Assembly: GCA_947486885.1 (NCBI GenBank)
Contig: CANKVQ010000038.1
Location: 1 to 5,634 of the forward strand
Source of the DNA: a bacterium
GTDB taxonomy: Bacteria > Babelota > Babeliae > Babelales > JABDEC01
Direction of reading: 5' to 3'
Length of the DNA stretch: 5,634 nt
In this document: positions 5,618 through 5,634 of the stretch, piece after piece
Layout of the letters: every line of letters begins with the position of its first letter
How positions within the stretch are numbered: position 1 is the stretch's first letter
Made by a program: the position numbers and the translations under genes
The notes under the pieces: model-generated
Seen by the model: the letters and a program-made list of their open reading frames with translations, nothing else
Database searches by the model: none
Told to the model about the DNA's origin: nothing

Positions 5618-5634
5618 TATGATATTCTTCTCGA

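Larger units (their letters stand above)
5239..5634. other. Long non-coding stretch upstream of herA
   Basis: No ORF of useful length, tRNA or rRNA is recognisable in these 396 bases. The stretch holds the nested palindrome at 5349-5449, a small inverted repeat at 5492-5518 and TAATC-type direct repeats from 5513 to the right edge. The herA promoter presumably lies in the first 100 bases, but no convincing -35/-10 pair stands out. Two minus-strand frames stay open from the right edge for fewer than 21 codons (stops at 5573-5575 and 5580-5582), so the 3' end of a neighbouring gene could just enter the window; nothing supports it further. Confidence 0.6.

Noticed and set aside
5573..5634. C-terminal end of a minus-strand gene entering from the right
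   Set aside because: Two different frames are open for fewer than 21 codons and neither gives a recognisable sequence; chance openness in such a short stretch is likely.

Overview
The window is AT-rich and carries four complete genes, all on the minus strand and therefore read from right to left: a HerA-family ATPase (herA-like, 5238 to 3640), an FtsQ/DivIB-like protein (3559 to 2618), ftsA (2606 to 1386) and ftsZ (1260 to 61). The order ftsQ-ftsA-ftsZ is the 3' core of the classical bacterial division (dcw) cluster, so this is a bacterium with an FtsA-tethered Z ring. None of the mur, ddl or mraY genes that often precede ftsQ is present; their place is taken by a DNA-translocase-type ATPase. 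A slim, AT-rich division cluster, a HerA of the cyanobacterial/Deinococcus type and conspicuous 'CTCGGGACGAG'-style intergenic palindromes would fit a Patescibacteria (CPR) genome or another poorly sampled lineage. This is inference; the window holds no phylogenetic marker that settles it. All four stop codons are TAA or TAG, and no gene needs UGA to be read as an amino acid.

Layout. 1-60: AT-rich sequence downstream of ftsZ with no clear terminator. 61-1260: ftsZ. 1261-1385: ftsA-ftsZ spacer with a strong Shine-Dalgarno sequence, a small hairpin overlapping it, a 17-bp tandem duplication and one copy of a palindromic repeat. 1386-2606: ftsA. 2607-2617: 11-bp gap in which the ftsA ribosome binding site overlaps the ftsQ stop codon. 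2618-3559: ftsQ-like. 3560-3639: spacer with a plausible promoter and three tandem 12-13-bp repeats. 3640-5238: herA-like. 5239-5634: about 400 bases without a recognisable gene, holding a ~100-bp nested palindrome, a small hairpin and a run of TAATC-containing direct repeats up to the window edge.

How the genes work together. FtsZ polymerises at midcell. Its C-terminal peptide (IPAFLRRK) is of the type that docks on FtsA. FtsA binds the membrane through its C-terminal amphipathic helix. The FtsQ-like protein spans the membrane and should link the ring to the FtsB/FtsL/FtsW/FtsI machinery outside. The HerA-like ATPase probably acts on DNA; its linkage to the division genes suggests, but does not prove, a role near division or chromosome segregation.

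I see no obviously new multi-gene system. The points most worth following up are the palindromic repeat family, whose ftsA-ftsZ copy folds better as RNA in the direction of operon transcription, the HerA-ftsQAZ linkage, and the cysteine-rich FtsQ ectodomain.
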